A stretch of 64,000 nt of DNA from Hyphomicrobiales bacterium (GTDB lineage Bacteria; Pseudomonadota; Alphaproteobacteria; Rhizobiales; Xanthobacteraceae), in contig JAFKKH010000018.1 in the NCBI GenBank assembly GCA_017305665.1, forward strand, positions 62,001 through 126,000, written 5' to 3'. Below the pieces are notes generated by a model that was not told the origin of the DNA, made no database searches, and saw nothing but the letters and a program-made list of their open reading frames with translations. The position numbers were made by a program, and so were the translations under genes. How positions within the stretch are numbered: position 1 is the stretch's first letter; the number at the start of each line of letters is the position of its first letter. Below, in pieces: positions 17,494-25,609 of the stretch.

Positions 17494-18159
17494 TCAGACC
17501 GGCAGAACGTCGGTCCCGCCGAACGCAACGATGCGGCCGGCCTTCAGCACGGCGACCTGCGATGCCAGCAGGCGCAATTCATCCGGATCGTGGCTGACAT
17601 AGACGATGGGAATGCCGACTTCGTCGCGCAGGCGGGTCAGATAGGGCAGGATTTCGGCTTTGCGTTCCTGATCCAGTGCGCCCAAGGGCTCGTCGAGCAG
17701 GAGAAGTTTTGGCCGCGCCAGCAGTGCGCGGCCAAGCGCCACTCGTTGCCGCTCACCGCCTGACAGGGCGCCGATCCGGCGATCGAGCAGATGACCGATG
17801 TTGAGCAGGTCGATGACGCGCGCTTCCTGGGCCGGATCTGGCGCAAGACCGTTCATGCGCCGCCCGTAGTCCAGATTTTTCCTGACATCGAGATGCGGAA
17901 ACAGCCGCGCGTCCTGAAATACGTAGCCGATGCGGCGGCGATGGGCGGGGATGTGGAGTTGCTTTGTCGTGTCGTCGAGCGTCTCGCCATCCAGCACGAT
18001 CATGCCGCGATCCGGTGCCAACAGCCCCGCGATCATGTTGATGAGGGAGGTCTTGCCCGCGCCCGATGCACCGAACAGGCCTATAGCGCGGCCCTCGCTG
18101 GCAAAGGAGACTTCGAGGGCGAAGGCGCCCAGCTGTTTGACGACGTCGACCCGCAGCAT
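17494..18159 (-). CDS. modC: Molybdate ABC transporter ATP-binding protein, short form without MOP domain
   Basis: 221 aa. Walker A GASGAGKTS, Q-loop VFQDARLFPHLDV (ModC-like), signature LSGGERQRVALGRALL, Walker B LLLLDEPLGALD, switch YVSHDPDEL. E. coli ModC is about 350 aa and ends in a molybdate-binding MOP domain; this one stops right after the ATPase core (...FGGTDVLPV). A separate Mop protein is encoded at 20364. Starts 3 nt after the modB stop. Confidence 0.9.
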   Translation of the reverse strand: MLRVDVVKQLGAFALEVSFASEGRAIGLFGASGAGKTSLINMIAGLLAPDRGMIVLDGETLDDTTKQLHIPAHRRRIGYVFQDARLFPHLDVRKNLDYGRRMNGLAPDPAQEARVIDLLNIGHLLDRRIGALSGGERQRVALGRALLARPKLLLLDEPLGALDQERKAEILPYLTRLRDEVGIPIVYVSHDPDELRLLASQVAVLKAGRIVAFGGTDVLPV

Positions 18160-18162
18160 CCG

Positions 18163-18858
18163 TCAGTGTCCGTGCAGACGTTGGGTGGCGCGCCATGCAA
18201 ACACTTCGGACGCGACCAGCGCGGCCGTGGCGATGATCACCGACACAACCACCAGCCGCAGCGCGGCGGTGTCGCCATCAGGCGTCTGGATCAGCGAATA
18301 GATCGCCGAGGAAATGGTCTGGGTCTCGCCGGGAATGTTGGAGACGAAAGTGATCGTGGCGCCGAACTCGCCGATCGCCTTGGCAAATCCCAGCACCATT
18401 CCGGCGAGGATGCCGGGCAGCGCGAGCGGCAGCGTCACGGTGAAGAACACCTTCCAGGGTGAGGCACCGAGCGTACTCGCGGCCTGTTCCAGCCGGCGAT
18501 CGATGGCTTCGATGGACAGGCGGATCGGCCGTACCAGCAGTGGAAACGACATCACGCCACAGGCCAACGCCGCGCCGGTCCAGCGAAACGCAAAGACGAT
18601 GCCGAGATGATCGGCGAGCCATTCGCCGACGAGGCCGCGCCGTCCGAGCAGCAGCAGCAGCAGATATCCCGTCACGACGGGTGGCAGCACCAGTGGCAGA
18701 TAGATGAACGCATCGACCAGCGGCTTGCCCCAGAACCGGCCACGCGCCAGCAGCCAGGCGACGCCGATGCCGAGCGGCGTCGCCACCAGAGTTGCGACGA
18801 CGGCGACCCTGAGCGAGAGCAGGATCGCCGTCCATTCGGTCGGCGAGATGTCGAACAC
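18163..18858 (-). CDS. modB: Molybdate ABC transporter permease
   Basis: 231 aa, about five to six membrane segments. GTG start at 18858, 7 nt after the modA stop. ModB features: FDISPTEWTAILLSLRVA start, TPLGIGVAWLLARG, LVLPPVVTGYLLL, and the EAA loop AASTLGASPWKVFFTVTLPLA. Forms the membrane channel for ModA-delivered molybdate. Confidence 0.93.
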   Translation of the reverse strand: MFDISPTEWTAILLSLRVAVVATLVATPLGIGVAWLLARGRFWGKPLVDAFIYLPLVLPPVVTGYLLLLLLGRRGLVGEWLADHLGIVFAFRWTGAALACGVMSFPLLVRPIRLSIEAIDRRLEQAASTLGASPWKVFFTVTLPLALPGILAGMVLGFAKAIGEFGATITFVSNIPGETQTISSAIYSLIQTPDGDTAALRLVVVSVIIATAALVASEVFAWRATQRLHGH

Positions 18859-18865
18859 GCGCGTG

Positions 18866-19678
18866 TCAGGTCGTTGGGCTCACCAGAAAGCTGAAGCCGT
18901 ACTTCTCGAAAATCGCCTTGGCCGCCGAGGTGCGCAGGAAGGCGAGATAGTCCGCGGTGCCCTGATGGGCCGTTGAAGTAGCGGCGACCGGGTAGATAAT
19001 CGGCGGATGCGATGTCGCCGGGAAGGTGCCGACGATTTTCACGCCCGGTTCGACCTTGGCATCGGTGGAATAGACGATGCCCAGCACCGCTTCGCTGCGT
19101 GCCACCAGCGCCAGCGCGGCACGGACGTTTTCCGCCATCGCCATCTTCGGCTCCACGGCCGTCCATGCGCCGAGCTTTTCCAGCGCTGCCTTGGCGTACT
19201 TGCCGACCGGGACGGCCTTGACGTCGCCGGTTGCGATCTTGCCGTCGCGGGCGAGCTTGGCGAGATCGAATCCCTGGCTGATCTTGACGTCGTTGATCTT
19301 GGAATCCTTCGGCGCGATCAGCACGATGCTGTTGCCGAGCAGGTTCACGCGCGTCGGTTCGGCAATGGTCTTCTTCTTCACCGCGTAGTCCATCCAGGCA
19401 ATGTCCGCCGAAACGAACACATCCGCGGGCGCACCCTGTTCGATCTGCTTTGCGAGCGTCGAACTGGCGGCGTAGCTCGCATTGATCTTGACGCCGGTCT
19501 TGGCGGTGTAGGCGGCGTCGACATCATCGAGCGCATTTTTCATCGAAGCGGCGGCGAACACGGTGAGCGTTTTGCTCTGCGTGGCCGTAGCTGCAGACGG
19601 CTTGGCATCCTGAGCATGAGTGGCGAAAGGTGCAGCAACCAGCAATGCCGCGACCAGCGTACGGACTAACGTTTTCAT
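18866..19678 (-). CDS. modA: Molybdate-binding periplasmic protein
   Basis: About 270 aa from the ATG at 19678, which has GGAG 6 nt upstream; a GTG-like upstream start would lie in that site. Signal peptide MKTLVRTLVAALLVAAPFAT, cleavage after HAQ. Ligand-site motifs: TVFAAASMKNALDD, ASYAASSTLAKQIEQGAPADVF, SADIAWMDYAVKK, GIVYSTDAKVEP. First gene of modABC. I found no clear ModE-type operator in 19679-19860. Confidence 0.93.
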   Translation of the reverse strand: MKTLVRTLVAALLVAAPFATHAQDAKPSAATATQSKTLTVFAAASMKNALDDVDAAYTAKTGVKINASYAASSTLAKQIEQGAPADVFVSADIAWMDYAVKKKTIAEPTRVNLLGNSIVLIAPKDSKINDVKISQGFDLAKLARDGKIATGDVKAVPVGKYAKAALEKLGAWTAVEPKMAMAENVRAALALVARSEAVLGIVYSTDAKVEPGVKIVGTFPATSHPPIIYPVAATSTAHQGTADYLAFLRTSAAKAIFEKYGFSFLVSPTT

Positions 19679-19860
19679 AGGGCGCTCCAAATCAATCCCG
19701 CGCGAGCGATCGCGCGAGCGACGTAAGGGAATAAGGTGAGAGCGATCGGTGGAAGCGCCGTTCCAGGGATTTCCGGGGGGCTTACGGCCTGCCGGAAAGA
19801 TCGTTCAGGCCAAGAATATCAGCCATGAGCCGCAGGTCAAAGGGCTGTGGCGGCTGGATT

Positions 19861-20361
19861 TCAGGGCGTTGGGGGCGTCAATGCGACGTTGATCGTATCA
19901 TTGGCGACGCCGCTGAGCTGGATCATCACCGGTCCCGCTGCAAGATCGAACCGGACGCTCTTTCTGGCGCCATCGCAGCCGGTGACGCCGCTGAACCCCT
20001 TCGGCTTGAGATAAGCATCGTTCTGGATCGCGTCGATCCACGCGTAACCTGAGATCGTCACCGTGTAGAGCCCAGCCGAACCTGCATTGGCGCGCACGAA
20101 GCCCGCATGGGTCCCCGGCTTCTGGGGGCGTTCCGGCGGTTTGGGCAGCGCGGCATCGGCGATCGGTCGCAGCGCGACCGTAACGGCTGTCGGCAGTGCG
20201 GAGGCTTCGGCGCCCGATACCAATCTGGGCAAGGAAGGTGCGGTGAGCGCCGCCAGTTCCTTGTCCATCGGCCATTTGAACTTGTCGCAACCGACGGGGT
20301 CGGCCGCGAAAGCAGGCGTTGCCACGATCAGCGTCGAGGCAACGAGCAAAACGAGCCGCAT
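19861..20361 (-). CDS. Secreted protein of unknown function in the molybdenum locus
   Basis: 166 aa. Signal peptide MRLVLLVASTLIVATPAFA. The mature part starts DPVGCDKFKWPMDKELAAL, has a Pro-rich middle (KPPERPQKPGTHAG) and then beta-rich sequence with YTVTISGYAWIDAI, GVTGCDGARKSVRFDLAAGPVMIQLSG. Two cysteines could pair. It starts 2 nt after the mop stop, so the two are co-transcribed. I recall relatives carrying a doubtful dioxygenase label; nothing here (no metal-site histidines) supports that. Function unknown. Confidence 0.7.
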   Translation of the reverse strand: MRLVLLVASTLIVATPAFAADPVGCDKFKWPMDKELAALTAPSLPRLVSGAEASALPTAVTVALRPIADAALPKPPERPQKPGTHAGFVRANAGSAGLYTVTISGYAWIDAIQNDAYLKPKGFSGVTGCDGARKSVRFDLAAGPVMIQLSGVANDTINVALTPPTP

Positions 20362-20363
20362 GG

Positions 20364-20573
20364 TCAATCGACCGCGATCATGACATCGGAGGCCTTCACC
20401 ACCACGGTGACAGCGCTTTTGGCCTTGATGCCGAGTTCGTCCACGGCCTCGTTGGTGATCGATGACGTCACGATCTGTCCGTTGCCGATATCGACACGGA
20501 CATGCGACGTCGTCGCGCCCTTCGTCACTTCGACGACGGTGCCCTTGATCTGGTTGCGTGCACTGATGCGCAT
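20364..20573 (-). CDS. Molbindin (single Mop domain, molybdate/tungstate-binding)
   Basis: 69 aa. Almost the whole protein is one Mop domain: MRISARNQIKGTVVEVTKGA, then VRVDIGNGQIVTSSITNEAVDELGI and VTVVVKASDVMIAVD. Such proteins assemble into hexamers that store molybdate in the cytoplasm. The frame is open further upstream, but ATG 20573 gives the exact domain start. It lies close to modABC but is a separate unit with the secreted protein gene downstream. It could supply the domain that ModC lacks here (inference). Confidence 0.88.
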   Translation of the reverse strand: MRISARNQIKGTVVEVTKGATTSHVRVDIGNGQIVTSSITNEAVDELGIKAKSAVTVVVKASDVMIAVD

Positions 20574-20726
20574 GACAGTCCTCGCACAATGACGCGCGCG
20601 GCGAAGCGCGGCGCGTTCGGGATGAGAGAGGACCATCGTCCACTGAAAATCGTCGCACGCTTGCGGCGCTACGACGGCCGATCCTAGCAAGTCTAACCTG
20701 AAAACGAAACGGGCCTTGCGTGGTCG

Positions 20727-21689
20727 CTATTGCTTGGCGTCCGGCGCGGCCAGCACCTGGCGGCAATCGGCAGGCAGTTGCGCCAGCGTGATCGGAGGCT
20801 TCGGCTTCGGTGGCACCTTCGGCGGCTTCGGATGCAGCACCCGGTCGCTGAACCAGTAGGCGAAATCGCGGGCCGAGCAGCCTTCTTTGTCCGGCGGCGG
20901 GGTCTGATGTTCGCACTGCGGATTGCCCGGCGGGCACTTGATGCGGACATGGAAATGATAGTCGTGGCCGTACATTGGCCGGATCTTCCAGAGCCAGCTC
21001 CGGTCGCCCTTGGCTTCGCGGCACAACGCCTTCTTGATCGCGGCGTTGACGAAGATGCGTTCGACGGACGGCTCCTTCGCGGCATCGCGGATGACGGCGA
21101 GATGACTGGGTGTCCAGGCATGAGGATCGATGTCGAGGCGGTCCTTGCGCACCATCATCACCGCCGACATCTCCTCGCGTTCGTTGCGGGAGAGCAGCCG
21201 GTTCGGCATCGGCGTCAGCCAGATGTCGGCGTCGAGGCCGACCTGATGGCTGGCATGGCCCGTGATCATCGGGCCGCCGCGCGGCTGCGCCATGTCGCCG
21301 ATCAGCAGCCCCGGCCAGCCAGCATCCTTATGAATTTTGGCCGACAGCCGCTCCAATAGCGCGATCATCGCCGGATGGGCCCAGTTGCGGTTCCGCGACA
21401 ACCGCATCACCTGCCAGGTCGGTCCGGTGATCGGCAACTCCTCGGCGCCGGCGATACAGCCCTTGGCGTAGAAGCCGATGACGCGCGGTGCGCCTGCCGT
21501 GGGCAGCGTCTTGCGGCCGAACAATTGCTTGGCGGCGAGATGGGGATCGTTCGGATTGGTGAGCGGCGGGAGCGGTTTGGGATCGAGCGTTCCCTTGTCC
21601 TGCGCGAATGCGGGAAGCATTGTCGCGAGGACGCTCATGACGGCGACAGCGGACACCAGCAGCCGGGAAAGAATCGCGGGGGCGTTCAT
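20727..21689 (-). CDS. mepA: Penicillin-insensitive murein endopeptidase
   Basis: 320 aa. Signal peptide to about residue 29 (LPAFAQ). LAS-type zinc peptidase motifs: GHASHQVGLDADIW (His and Asp ligands) and YHFHVRIKCP (HxH). Further MepA signatures are KGCIAGAEELP and the cysteines typical of the family. The C-terminus is Pro/Lys-rich (PKPPKVPPKPKPP). Cleaves peptidoglycan cross-links in the periplasm. Transcribed toward the molbindin gene, 153 bp away. Confidence 0.93.
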   Translation of the reverse strand: MNAPAILSRLLVSAVAVMSVLATMLPAFAQDKGTLDPKPLPPLTNPNDPHLAAKQLFGRKTLPTAGAPRVIGFYAKGCIAGAEELPITGPTWQVMRLSRNRNWAHPAMIALLERLSAKIHKDAGWPGLLIGDMAQPRGGPMITGHASHQVGLDADIWLTPMPNRLLSRNEREEMSAVMMVRKDRLDIDPHAWTPSHLAVIRDAAKEPSVERIFVNAAIKKALCREAKGDRSWLWKIRPMYGHDYHFHVRIKCPPGNPQCEHQTPPPDKEGCSARDFAYWFSDRVLHPKPPKVPPKPKPPITLAQLPADCRQVLAAPDAKQ

Positions 21690-21839
21690 GAAAGCAAAGT
21701 GTAGCGGAAGCGCGCGCTGAAATCAGCACGATAACTTGGCGCGGCCGCCAACAATTCGTTGAACGGCCGTGCGCTGAATCCAGTCGCGGAGGCTGGTCCG
21801 TCGCCTGATATGGATGGAGCGACGCTCGCTCCGGCATAG

Positions 21840-22193
21840 TTATCGCCGGCGCGCCGCTTTCTTCGCTGTGGTCGAACGTTTGGTCGCTACGCGTTTGCGC
21901 GTGGCCGCCGCCTTCTTGGCGGACCGTGATCGCGCCGCTGCGGGGCGCCGGGCCGCAGCCTTGCCGCCACGCGGTCCGCCGATCCGGCCGCCTCGCTTCG
22001 ACGACACCTTCGTCGTCTTGCGGCCGCGGCCCGAGCCGCTCTTCTTGCCGCCGCCGCTTTCGCGGTTCACGGTTGCCCAGGCCCGGCGTTCGGCTTCCTT
22101 CTTCTTTACGCCGCGCTTCTCGTAGCCTTCCTCGATGTGCTCGGCCTTGCGCTTTTGCTTGTTGCTGTAGCTCGACTTGTCGCCACGCGGCAT
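21840..22193 (-). CDS. Lysine/arginine-rich basic protein with histone-like tail
   Basis: 117 aa. The N-terminal ~50 residues are conserved-looking and charged (MPRGDKSSYSNKQKRKAEHI, EEGYEKRGVKKKEAERRAW, ATVNRESGGG). The rest is a low-complexity K/R/A/S/G tail resembling histone H1 C-termini, so nucleic-acid binding is likely. Relatives are often labelled plasmid stabilization protein, without clear basis. GGAG 7 nt before the ATG. A consensus EcfG promoter lies immediately upstream, so expression in the general stress response is inferred. Confidence 0.75.
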   Translation of the reverse strand: MPRGDKSSYSNKQKRKAEHIEEGYEKRGVKKKEAERRAWATVNRESGGGKKSGSGRGRKTTKVSSKRGGRIGGPRGGKAAARRPAAARSRSAKKAAATRKRVATKRSTTAKKAARRR

Positions 22194-22227
22194 GACGTGT
22201 CTCCCGGTTGCGTTTCGATAGAGTCGA

Positions 22228-22252
22228 AACGCGTGCCGGTTGCGTGGGTTCC
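22228..22252 (-). promoter_or_regulatory. EcfG-type general stress response promoter
   Basis: On the minus strand GGAAC (22252-22248), a 16-nt spacer, then CGTT (22231-22228): an exact match to the alphaproteobacterial sigma-EcfG consensus GGAAC-N16/17-CGTT. It lies 35 bp before the start of the basic-protein gene. A 9-bp hairpin (gcgtttcga/tcgaaacgc, 22210-22232) overlaps the -10 side. Confidence 0.75.
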
Positions 22253-22276
22253 GTTATCGCTGCCGGATTGGAGAGC

Positions 22277-24088
22277 TCAGCTATCCACTTTCAGCGCGGC
22301 GATGAAGGCTTCCTGCGGGATGTCGACCTTGCCGAACTGCCGCATCTTCTTCTTGCCTTCCTTCTGCTTCTCCAGAAGTTTGCGTTTGCGCGTAATGTCG
22401 CCGCCGTAGCATTTCGCCGTGACGTCCTTGCGCAGCGCGCGCACCGTTTCGCGTGCGATCACCTTGCCGCCGATCGCCGCCTGGATCGGAATCTGAAACA
22501 TGTGCGGCGGGATCAGCTCCTTCATCTTCTCGACCATGGCGCGGCCGCGGCCTTCGGCGCGGGTCCGGTGCACCAGCATCGAAAGCGCGTCGACCGGCTC
22601 GTTGTTGACGAGGATCTGCATCTTGACGAGATCGGCCGGCTTGTAGTCGGTGAGATGATAGTCGAACGAGGCGTAACCTTTCGAGACAGACTTCAGCCGG
22701 TCGTAGAAATCGAACACCACCTCGTTGAGCGGCAGGTCGTATTTCACCATGGCGCGGGTGCCAACGTAGGTCAGTTCCTTCTGCGAGCCGCGTCGCTCCT
22801 GACAGAGCTTCAGCACGCTGCCGAGATACTCGTCCGGTGTCAGGATCGTCGCCTCGATCCAGGGCTCCTCGATCTCCGCGATCTTCACCACGTCGGGCAT
22901 GTCGATCGGATTGTGGATCTCGATCTCGCTGCCGTCGGTGAGATGCATCTTGTAGATGACGCTCGGTGCGGTCGCGATCAGGTTGAGATCGAATTCGCGC
23001 GACAGCCGTTCCTGGATGATCTCGAGATGCAACAGACCGAGGAAGCCGCAGCGGAAGCCGAAGCCGAGCGCGGCGCTGGTTTCCATCTCGAATGAGAAGC
23101 TCGCATCGTTGAGACGCAGCTTGCCCATCGCGGCGCGCAGCGTCTCGAAATCGTCGGCATCGACCGGGAACAGGCCGCAGAACACCACCGGGATCGCCGG
23201 CTTGAAGCCGGGCAGCATCTCGGAGATCGGCTTGCGATCGTCGGTGATGGTGTCACCGACGCGGGTGTCGGCAACTTCCTTGATCGCTGCGGTGATGAAG
23301 CCGATTTCGCCGGGGCCGAGTTCGTCCACCTGTTGCATCTTCGGCGTGAAGAAGCCGACGCGCTCGATGTCGTAGGCGGCGCCGGTGCCCATCATGCGGA
23401 TGCGCTGGCCTTTCTTCAGCACGCCATCGACGATGCGGATCAGCACGACCACGCCGAGATAGACGTCGTACCAGCTATCGACCAGCAGCGCCTTCAGCGT
23501 CGCGTCGCGGTCGCCCTTCGGCGGCGGCAAGCGCGTGACGATGGCTTCCAGCACATCGGGAACGCCGACGCCGGTTTTTGCCGAGATCATGACCGCGTCC
23601 GATGCGTCGATGCCGATCACGTCCTCGATCTGCTGCTTCACCTTCTCGGGTTCGGCGGCGGGCAGGTCGACCTTGTTGAGGACCGGCACGATCTCGTGGT
23701 TGTTGTCGAGGGCCTGATAGACGTTGGCGAGCGTTTGCGCCTCGACGCCCTGACTCGCATCCACCACCAGCAGCGATCCCTCGCAGGCGGCCAGCGAGCG
23801 CGAGACCTCGTAGGCGAAGTCGACGTGGCCCGGCGTGTCCATCAGGTTGAAGATGTAGTCCTTGCCGTCCTTGGCCTTGTAGTGGAGGCGGACGGTCTGC
23901 GCCTTGATGGTGATGCCGCGCTCCCGCTCGATATCCATCGAGTCCAGCACCTGTTCCTTGCCCGCCATTTCGCGGTCGGACAGGCCGCCTGTCATCTGGA
24001 TCAGGCGGTCGGCCAGCGTCGATTTCCCATGGTCGATATGGGCGACGATGGAGAAGTTGCGGATGTTGGTTACAGGAGCGGTCGTCAT
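22277..24088 (-). CDS. lepA: Elongation factor 4 (LepA), back-translocating GTPase
   Basis: About 603 aa from ATG 24088 ([20 protein letters not shown]); an in-frame start 39 nt further up would add a poor leader. G1 [15 protein letters not shown]3 [16 protein letters not shown]4 NKVDLP. The LepA-specific C-terminus is present ([20 protein letters not shown], then [14 protein letters not shown]). Binds the ribosome and acts on stalled or mis-translocated complexes. No clear terminator before the basic-protein gene downstream, only the hairpin at 22210. Confidence 0.97.
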   Translation of the reverse strand: MTTAPVTNIRNFSIVAHIDHGKSTLADRLIQMTGGLSDREMAGKEQVLDSMDIERERGITIKAQTVRLHYKAKDGKDYIFNLMDTPGHVDFAYEVSRSLAACEGSLLVVDASQGVEAQTLANVYQALDNNHEIVPVLNKVDLPAAEPEKVKQQIEDVIGIDASDAVMISAKTGVGVPDVLEAIVTRLPPPKGDRDATLKALLVDSWYDVYLGVVVLIRIVDGVLKKGQRIRMMGTGAAYDIERVGFFTPKMQQVDELGPGEIGFITAAIKEVADTRVGDTITDDRKPISEMLPGFKPAIPVVFCGLFPVDADDFETLRAAMGKLRLNDASFSFEMETSAALGFGFRCGFLGLLHLEIIQERLSREFDLNLIATAPSVIYKMHLTDGSEIEIHNPIDMPDVVKIAEIEEPWIEATILTPDEYLGSVLKLCQERRGSQKELTYVGTRAMVKYDLPLNEVVFDFYDRLKSVSKGYASFDYHLTDYKPADLVKMQILVNNEPVDALSMLVHRTRAEGRGRAMVEKMKELIPPHMFQIPIQAAIGGKVIARETVRALRKDVTAKCYGGDITRKRKLLEKQKEGKKKMRQFGKVDIPQEAFIAALKVDS

Positions 24089-24212
24089 GGGCGCGAGATA
24101 GCATTGGCCCGAATTACGGGCAAGCAAAGGGGCGGTTACAGGTTCGTAGAATGCGTGCGCTTTCCGGATGTTCCGGGGCGCTATGGCTTAGGACGGCAGG
24201 CGGTACGGCCGC

Positions 24213-24554
24213 TCACTCTTCCTCATTGAATTTGTTGCCGATCAGTTCGGCGATCGCGGCGACCGCGGCTTCGGCCTCGGGGCCGGTTGCGGCGACGGTG
24301 ATCGTCGTGCCGATGCCCGCCGCGAGCATCATCAATCCCATGATCGAATTGCCGCCAACGGTTTCGCCGTTGCGCGTGACCGTGACGTCGGCATTGAAGC
24401 GCTCGACCATCTGCACGAATTTCGCCGAGGCGCGGGCATGAAGGCCGCGTTTGTTGATGATCGGGATTTCGCGAGACGCCGCGCCCGCAGCAGATGATGT
24501 CGTCGGCGTCGACGTGCTGCTGGCAGGAGCCGCGTCGTTGGTGCCGCCTGTCAT
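24213..24554 (-). CDS. HPr phosphocarrier protein with N-terminal extension
   Basis: 113 aa; classical HPr is about 88. The extra ~27 residues at the N-terminus are Ser/Thr/Ala-rich (PASSTSTPTTSSAAGAAS). Active-site His39 lies in RGLHARAS, and the regulatory Ser70 in GGNSIMGLMML, the site that HprK would phosphorylate. Accepts phosphate from EI (not in this window) and passes it to EIIA. Starts inside the end of the EIIA gene (ATGA overlap), so the two are translationally coupled. Confidence 0.92.
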   Translation of the reverse strand: MTGGTNDAAPASSTSTPTTSSAAGAASREIPIINKRGLHARASAKFVQMVERFNADVTVTRNGETVGGNSIMGLMMLAAGIGTTITVAATGPEAEAAVAAIAELIGNKFNEEE

Positions 24555-24952
24555 TTGCCGGCAAGCACCCGGCTGGCGATGGTCACGTATTTGCGCCCGG
24601 CTTCCTGCGCCATGGCGATGGCGTCGGGCAGTGGGCGCTCCTCGCGCACCTTGGCGAGCTTGACCAGCATGGGAAGGTTGATGCCTGCGAGCACTTCGAC
24701 CTTGGGCCGGCTCATGCAGGAGATCGCGAGGTTCGATGGCGTGCCGCCGAACATGTCGGTGAGGATGGCAACGCCGTCACCGCTGTCGACGCGATTGACG
24801 GCTTCGATGATATCGCCCCGACACAGATCGGCATCGTCTTCGGCGCCGATCGTGATGGCTTCGATTTGTTTTTGCGGACCCATTACGTGTTCAAGCGCTG
24901 CCTTGAACTCGTCGGCGAGGCGCCCATGGGTCACAAGTACCAGACCAATCAT
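24551..24952 (-). CDS. PTS EIIA component, mannose family (regulatory PTS)
   Basis: 133 aa from ATG 24952, with GAGGAG 7 nt upstream. Phospho-acceptor His9 in LVLVTHGRLA. Mannose-type EIIA fold motifs: ILTDMFGGTPSNLA and VLAGINLPMLVKL. No EIIB, EIIC or EIID gene is nearby, so as in other Hyphomicrobiales it is probably a signalling rather than a sugar-transport component. It lies downstream of hprK and chvGI on the same strand. Confidence 0.92.
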   Translation of the reverse strand: MIGLVLVTHGRLADEFKAALEHVMGPQKQIEAITIGAEDDADLCRGDIIEAVNRVDSGDGVAILTDMFGGTPSNLAISCMSRPKVEVLAGINLPMLVKLAKVREERPLPDAIAMAQEAGRKYVTIASRVLAGK

Positions 24953-25081
24953 TGAAAACTCCTCGCGGGTGCTTTGGTGCACCGCACGAACCGGCCACTT
25001 TGACCATCCGGAGCCCTTGCGCAAGGGGGGAGGGGCGCGTTTTTCCCCGGAAAGCAGGTCTGCCCGGGGAGCCGCACCGAT

Positions 25082-25609
25082 CTATTCTGTGGCGATAGTG
25101 GGACTTATATGGTTACCAAATTCCTTTCGGCAATCGGTAGTGAAAGATGAGTTGCCGCAACCGGAGATTGTTGTTAGCGCGGCGATAACCAGCGGAAGTG
25201 CCGAAAAACCGGCCGCAACCGGAATTCTGGCCAGTTCGACCCCGCGCAGGGCCGTTCGCAGCGCGTCTGGAACCGGCAGGCGTGCGGCGTCGGCCGCGCA
25301 AAGATCAACGACGAGACCGGCCGGGACCCCCGCGACAAAAGCGCACCGGCGGATGCCGAGGCCGCGAATCTCGATCAGCCCTCCCAGTTCATGCGGCGGG
25401 CTGACCAGCAGCCGGTTGCCGACCGGCTCCAGGCGAAGGCGGTCGTCGCCGACCAGCGTCGTTACGGGGATCTGCCCGCTGCGTCCGGCAAGGATCAGAT
25501 CGAAGGCGAGACGTGACTTGCCCGCGCCGGAGGGGCCGCGGATCACGACGGCGCGGTCGCCAACCTGCACCGCTGAACCATGGATCGTCGGGTTGGATGG
25601 CGCGGTCAT
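25082..25609 (-). CDS. hprK: HPr kinase/phosphorylase, short alphaproteobacterial form
   Basis: 175 aa, lacking the N-terminal domain of Gram-positive HprK (~310 aa). The kinase core has Walker A GPSGAGKS (25-32), the VGDDRLRL segment and the IEIRGLGIR motif. The ATG overlaps the chvG stop by 4 nt, so it is co-translated with the sensor kinase. Expected to phosphorylate HPr on Ser70 in response to metabolic state. Confidence 0.9.
   Translation of the reverse strand: MTAPSNPTIHGSAVQVGDRAVVIRGPSGAGKSRLAFDLILAGRSGQIPVTTLVGDDRLRLEPVGNRLLVSPPHELGGLIEIRGLGIRRCAFVAGVPAGLVVDLCAADAARLPVPDALRTALRGVELARIPVAAGFSALPLVIAALTTISGCGNSSFTTDCRKEFGNHISPTIATE

Noticed and set aside
19679-19860. ModE-type operator or molybdenum-cofactor riboswitch ahead of modA
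   Set aside because: I see repeats of gcgcgagcg but not the ModE palindrome, and no structure I can match to the Moco RNA.
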